Below are positions 47,920 through 50,278 of a DNA stretch of 50,278 nt, piece after piece. The stretch is from CAIKOD01 sp035543455 (GTDB lineage Archaea > Halobacteriota > Methanomicrobia > Methanomicrobiales > Methanospirillaceae): assembly GCA_035543455.1 (NCBI GenBank), contig DATKKE010000009.1, forward strand, positions 1 to 50,278. Direction: 5' to 3'. A model generated the notes under the pieces. The model searched no databases, was not told the origin of the DNA, and was given only the letters and a program-made list of their open reading frames with translations. Both the position numbers and the translations under genes were made by a program. The first letter of the stretch is position 1, and the number at the start of each line of letters is the position of its first letter.

Positions 47920-48453
47920 ATGGGAAATCACGAGTCAGGTCCTGACGCTCAGGATACCATTTCATTGCGGCTTAACGAGTATATCGGTCTGTTAAAAAGC
48001 AAATATCTCGTGTATCGTGTAAAGGCAGCAGAAATACTCGGTGAAATGGGTGATACCAGAGCGGTGCCGTCTCTTATCGATGCACTGCATGACCCGTATG
48101 TCGATGTCCAGTGGCTTGCAGCACAATCGCTTGGAAAATTAAAAGATCCCCGTGCCGTTGATCCGCTTATCCTCCTGTTATCTGCAGAGGATAAATGGGC
48201 CCGCCTGGGCGCGGTTATCGGCCTTGAAGGGATTGGCGATCCTCGGGCTGTTGTGCCGCTCATGAAAATTCTCAAAGATCCTAAAAAAAAGGTTCGCGAA
48301 AAATCTGCCCATGCGCTCGGTATTCTCGATAAGGATGGCATTTCACTTGATGATTTGACAATAGCTTTACAGGACCCCGATGAAGCAGTACGAAAAGCTG
48401 CCAGCGATGCCATTGAGAATATAAAGAAGAAGGGATCACCGGAATCCCGTTAA
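47920..48453 (+). CDS. Soluble HEAT-repeat protein
   Basis: A 177-residue protein with about four to five HEAT-like repeats: YRVKAAEILGEMGDTRAVPS, VQWLAAQSLGKLKDPRAVDP, WARLGAVIGLEGIGDPRAVV, VREKSAHALGILDKDGISLD and VRKAASDAIENIKKKGS. There is no signal or membrane segment. The repeat consensus is the same as in the two HEAT proteins at 33272 and 34701, so all three belong to one lineage-expanded group. The start ATG at 47920 lies 26 bp after the TATA box, so the message is leaderless. No catalytic residue or lyase motif is seen. Role unknown, presumably protein binding. Confidence 0.82.
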   Translation: MGNHESGPDAQDTISLRLNEYIGLLKSKYLVYRVKAAEILGEMGDTRAVPSLIDALHDPYVDVQWLAAQSLGKLKDPRAVDPLILLLSAEDKWARLGAVIGLEGIGDPRAVVPLMKILKDPKKKVREKSAHALGILDKDGISLDDLTIALQDPDEAVRKAASDAIENIKKKGSPESR

Positions 48454-48620
48454 GATCCTGGTTTTTTTAGAATGTCCTGCCTTCAAGATCCGTGTATTCC
48501 AAATGATTCACCGCATGCTGATGGTGGCATTCCCTGTATTCTTCTCCCTGGGGGATGGGTCAATGACCGGGTTCCCTGATATTGCATCCTCGCTGCAAGT
48601 CTCATCGGATTGGTGGGCTG

Positions 48621-49634
48621 CTATTTGAAAAAAACAAGGTAAGCAAGGACTATTAAAATGACAACAATGACGATGATGAAAATGATCCTGTTCGGGTTAC
48701 CAGCGCGATCGTTATCGGACTCGCTGATAGCAGTGGCGATATCCTTTATCTGTGGTGTGAACTCCGGTTTGTTTACAGGGATGACAGGGATGACTGGCGG
48801 TATCGGGACGGGAACGTCTGCTGACTTTTGGGTATAACCTCCGCCAGCAATTACTCCCGGATTTCCGGCAGGTTCATTTTCAGCCCCCGGTTTAACCTGT
48901 CTCAGGTTTCTCCTGGCAGATTCGATACGTTCCTCGATCTCTTTTAACTGCTGGTTGTAATATGTCGCCTCTTTCATCCTGCCCAGTTTTATCATATCGA
49001 GGCCCTTCCTCGTAAGCTCGAGATTTTCCTCAATAAATTTTATTTTCCTGTTCTCTTCGATCCTGCCCAGTTTTACCGTCTCGAGGCCCTGTTTTGTGAG
49101 TTCAATATTCTCCTCCATCTCTTTTATCCGGAGTTGACAATCCTTAGCTTCTTTTATCCTGCCAAGTCTGACCTTGTCGATACCTTTTTTTATTAATTCA
49201 ATATTCTCTTCAATATCAGTGATTTCCAGCTTACCAAGCAGCGCCTTGTCGGTAAACCCGGTTGTTGCAGGTGGAGATCCTGGGTTGACAGCGCTTTCAA
49301 TCCCGTTTGTGCCCTTGATTTTGACCGTGCACTGGCTCGGTTTTTCTGACCGATCCAAGGCCGTTCCGGGATTATTTTCCTTGATTTTCTTTATCGCTTT
49401 CTGGCATTGCCGTGCCTCCTCTATCCTGCCGAGCTTGATAAGGGCCATGCCTTTATTATTCAGGAGGTCTATATTTTCCGGGTCTATTTTAAGACCATTT
49501 TCGTAGAAAATGAGTGCATATTCAAAATTTCCCTGCTTGTAGTTAATATTTCCCTGGATTTTCCAGGTGGTCGCCTCACTTGCATCAGTGATCCTGGCCA
49601 TCCCGAACGTGCCCCCTGATCCCGATTCGATCAT
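48621..49634 (-). CDS. TPR/coiled-coil repeat protein with C-terminal membrane tail
   Basis: A 337-residue protein. Residues 20-90 contain about two TPR units (TTWKIQGNINYKQGNFEYAL, LLNNKGMALIKLGRIEEARQ). Residues 138-250 hold four units of a shorter repeat with the core (E)ENIEL.KKGLD.VKLGRI.EA, which looks like TPR turns joined into a long helical rod. A Pro-rich linker (VPVPIPPVIPVIPV) and one C-terminal membrane segment (IIFIIVIVVILIVLAYLVF) with FK at the end follow, so it is tail-anchored with the repeats in the cytoplasm. A TATA-like GATTTATTTG near 49655-49665 supports a leaderless start at 49634. No family is recognised. Confidence 0.78.
   Translation of the reverse strand: MIESGSGGTFGMARITDASEATTWKIQGNINYKQGNFEYALIFYENGLKIDPENIDLLNNKGMALIKLGRIEEARQCQKAIKKIKENNPGTALDRSEKPSQCTVKIKGTNGIESAVNPGSPPATTGFTDKALLGKLEITDIEENIELIKKGIDKVRLGRIKEAKDCQLRIKEMEENIELTKQGLETVKLGRIEENRKIKFIEENLELTRKGLDMIKLGRMKEATYYNQQLKEIEERIESARRNLRQVKPGAENEPAGNPGVIAGGGYTQKSADVPVPIPPVIPVIPVNKPEFTPQIKDIATAISESDNDRAGNPNRIIFIIVIVVILIVLAYLVFFK
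48884..49223 (-). repeat. Coding repeats of a KLGRIxEA helical motif
   Basis: Four imperfect units of about 27-33 codons, with cores ENIELIKKGIDKVRLGRIKE, ENIELTKQGLETVKLGRIEE, ENLELTRKGLDMIKLGRMKE and a decayed last unit (ERIESARRNLRQVK). The DNA keeps related blocks such as CCTGCCCAGTTTTA on the plus strand at 48977 and 49065. Confidence 0.75.
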
Positions 49635-49829
49635 GCATGTTTAGTCGCAGGAAACAAATAAATCTGACCCAAAAATTTTTTACTTTTTTACTAGTTTCCC
49701 TGTGTCCGGAATGATAAAGACTGCTTCCCGGCATGGATCCCTTTTATCTATGTCACAGGTATCGCACGACATGAATAATACGGAAAAAGATTGGATAATG
49801 TTCCCGAATTAAATAAACGGGCAATAAAA

Positions 49830-49838
49830 TTATATAAA
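49830..49838 (+). promoter_or_regulatory. TATA box of the aIF-1A gene
   Basis: TTATATAAA predicts transcription from about 49860. This excludes the in-frame TTG at 49791 as start codon of the translation factor and leaves a leader of about 54 nt up to the CTG at 49914. Confidence 0.65.
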
Positions 49839-49913
49839 CTTGGAACGCCAATTCTCTGCATTTATCAACAGATTTACTGGAAAAAGAATAGTAAAAAAGC
49901 TGGAGATGAGTTA

Positions 49914-50222
49914 CTGACAGAAAAGACCTCTCATGGGCCCCCGGGCGAGGAGATCATCAGGGTGCGGCTTCCCCAGAAAAGAAACCGCGAGATGTTCGCA
50001 ATGGCCGAACTGATGATGGGTGCCAACCATATCCGTGTAAAAAGTTTCGACGGGGTGACCCGTCTTGGAAGGATCAAGGGAAAAATCAAGAAAAAAGTCT
50101 GGATTCGCGAGGGTGATATCTTAATCGTCGTTCCCTGGAGTTTCCAGGATGATAAGTGCGATATTATTTACCGTTATACCGGGCCACAGGTCGAGTGGCT
50201 GAGGCGGAATAATTACCTCTGA
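49914..50222 (+). CDS. eif1A: Translation initiation factor aIF-1A, probable CTG start
   Basis: The C-terminal 85 residues are the OB fold of archaeal IF-1A: EEIIRVRLPQKRNREMFAMA, MMGANHIRVKSFDGVTRLGR, KKKVWIREGDILIVVPWSFQ, CDIIYRYTGPQVEWLRRNNY. It binds the 30S A site and helps start-site selection. Between the TATA-predicted start (about 49860) and this conserved part there is no in-frame ATG, GTG or TTG. CTG at 49914 follows GGAGATGAG (49902-49910), a very good match to the archaeal anti-Shine-Dalgarno, with normal spacing, and gives a 102-residue protein of standard length. An upstream TTG (49791) would add 41 residues untypical of the family and lies before the TATA box. In-frame ATT codons at 49860 and 49872 are other candidates. 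The rare start might be regulatory or a sequence error. Confidence 0.88.
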   Translation: MTEKTSHGPPGEEIIRVRLPQKRNREMFAMAELMMGANHIRVKSFDGVTRLGRIKGKIKKKVWIREGDILIVVPWSFQDDKCDIIYRYTGPQVEWLRRNNYL

Positions 50223-50223
50223 G

Positions 50224-50241
50224 ATTATTTTTTCGTTTTTA
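50224..50241 (+). terminator. Oligo-T tract after aIF-1A
   Basis: Directly after the stop codon, ATTATTTTTTCGTTTTT (two T runs) is a typical archaeal terminator. Confidence 0.55.
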
Positions 50242-50278
50242 AAAAAAAAGTTCTAAAAGGTAATAGAATATCCTCTTC

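Noticed and set aside
49791..49913. TTG start for aIF-1A with a 41-residue extension
   Set aside because: A TATA box lies inside this stretch and the added residues are not found in the family.
1..50278. Prophage, integrase, CRISPR-Cas or restriction system
   Set aside because: I found no integrase, Cas, methyltransferase or restriction gene in any frame; the window is mostly core genome with lineage-specific insertions.

Overview
The window reads as chromosome of a hydrogenotrophic methanogen, most likely of the order Methanomicrobiales (a Methanoregula or Methanosphaerula relative; this placement is inference). The evidence is an operon of methanogenesis marker proteins plus component A2 of methyl-coenzyme M reductase, coenzyme F420 biosynthesis (cofD), archaeal replication and repair genes (PolD large subunit, RadB), VAT/Cdc48, archaeal-type AspRS, aIF-1A, form III RuBisCO, the archaeal mevalonate branch, and TATA-box promoters with many leaderless starts. 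There is no rRNA, CRISPR array, transposase or prophage. Layout: 1-1863 holds a cut-off AhpD-like gene and a secreted protein. 2057-8868 is a tight seven-gene minus-strand operon (atwA, mmp3, mmp6, mmp5, mmp15, mmp17, mmp7) for ATP-dependent activation of methyl-coenzyme M reductase. 8923-12814 holds a soluble P-type-ATPase-like HAD protein, then ribose-1,5-bisphosphate isomerase, RuBisCO and dapF on the plus strand. 13242-17578 has radB and larC divergent from cdc48. 17711-22834 has an acyl-CoA synthetase, a RecA/KaiC-like protein without Walker A lysine, a broken DUF3795 gene, and aspS with a methionine synthase. 22939-29872 has proteins of unknown or partly known role (beta-propeller lipoprotein, degenerate nucleotidyltransferase-HEPN fusion), cofD and a divergent HD phosphohydrolase. 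30243-33192 is ubiX-ubiD-aconitase X, which together fit the modified mevalonate pathway to isopentenyl phosphate. 33272-39176 has two HEAT-repeat proteins and the PolD large subunit with a 165-residue mini-intein. 39200-50278 is a lineage-specific stretch: PEBP lipoprotein, TPR protein, tRNA-Leu(CAA), a solitary ABC binding protein, a wHTH-PAS protein, a PEGA surface protein coupled to a Cache-like membrane protein, another HEAT protein, a TPR/coil membrane protein and aIF-1A. The least expected signals are: (1) a diverged pair of about 310-330 bp inverted-repeat elements at 12901-13211 and 42688-43020, the second flanked by an exact 6-bp direct repeat, which look like non-autonomous MITE-type elements; (2) two genes, the RecA-like protein and aIF-1A, with no ATG/GTG/TTG at the expected start and a CTG behind a Shine-Dalgarno sequence; (3) a fused nucleotidyltransferase-HEPN protein with both active sites replaced; (4) a PolD mini-intein ending in Gln; (5) an extra ~70-residue segment in the second AAA module of Cdc48; and (6) divergent gene pairs that seem to share one near-palindromic TATA box.
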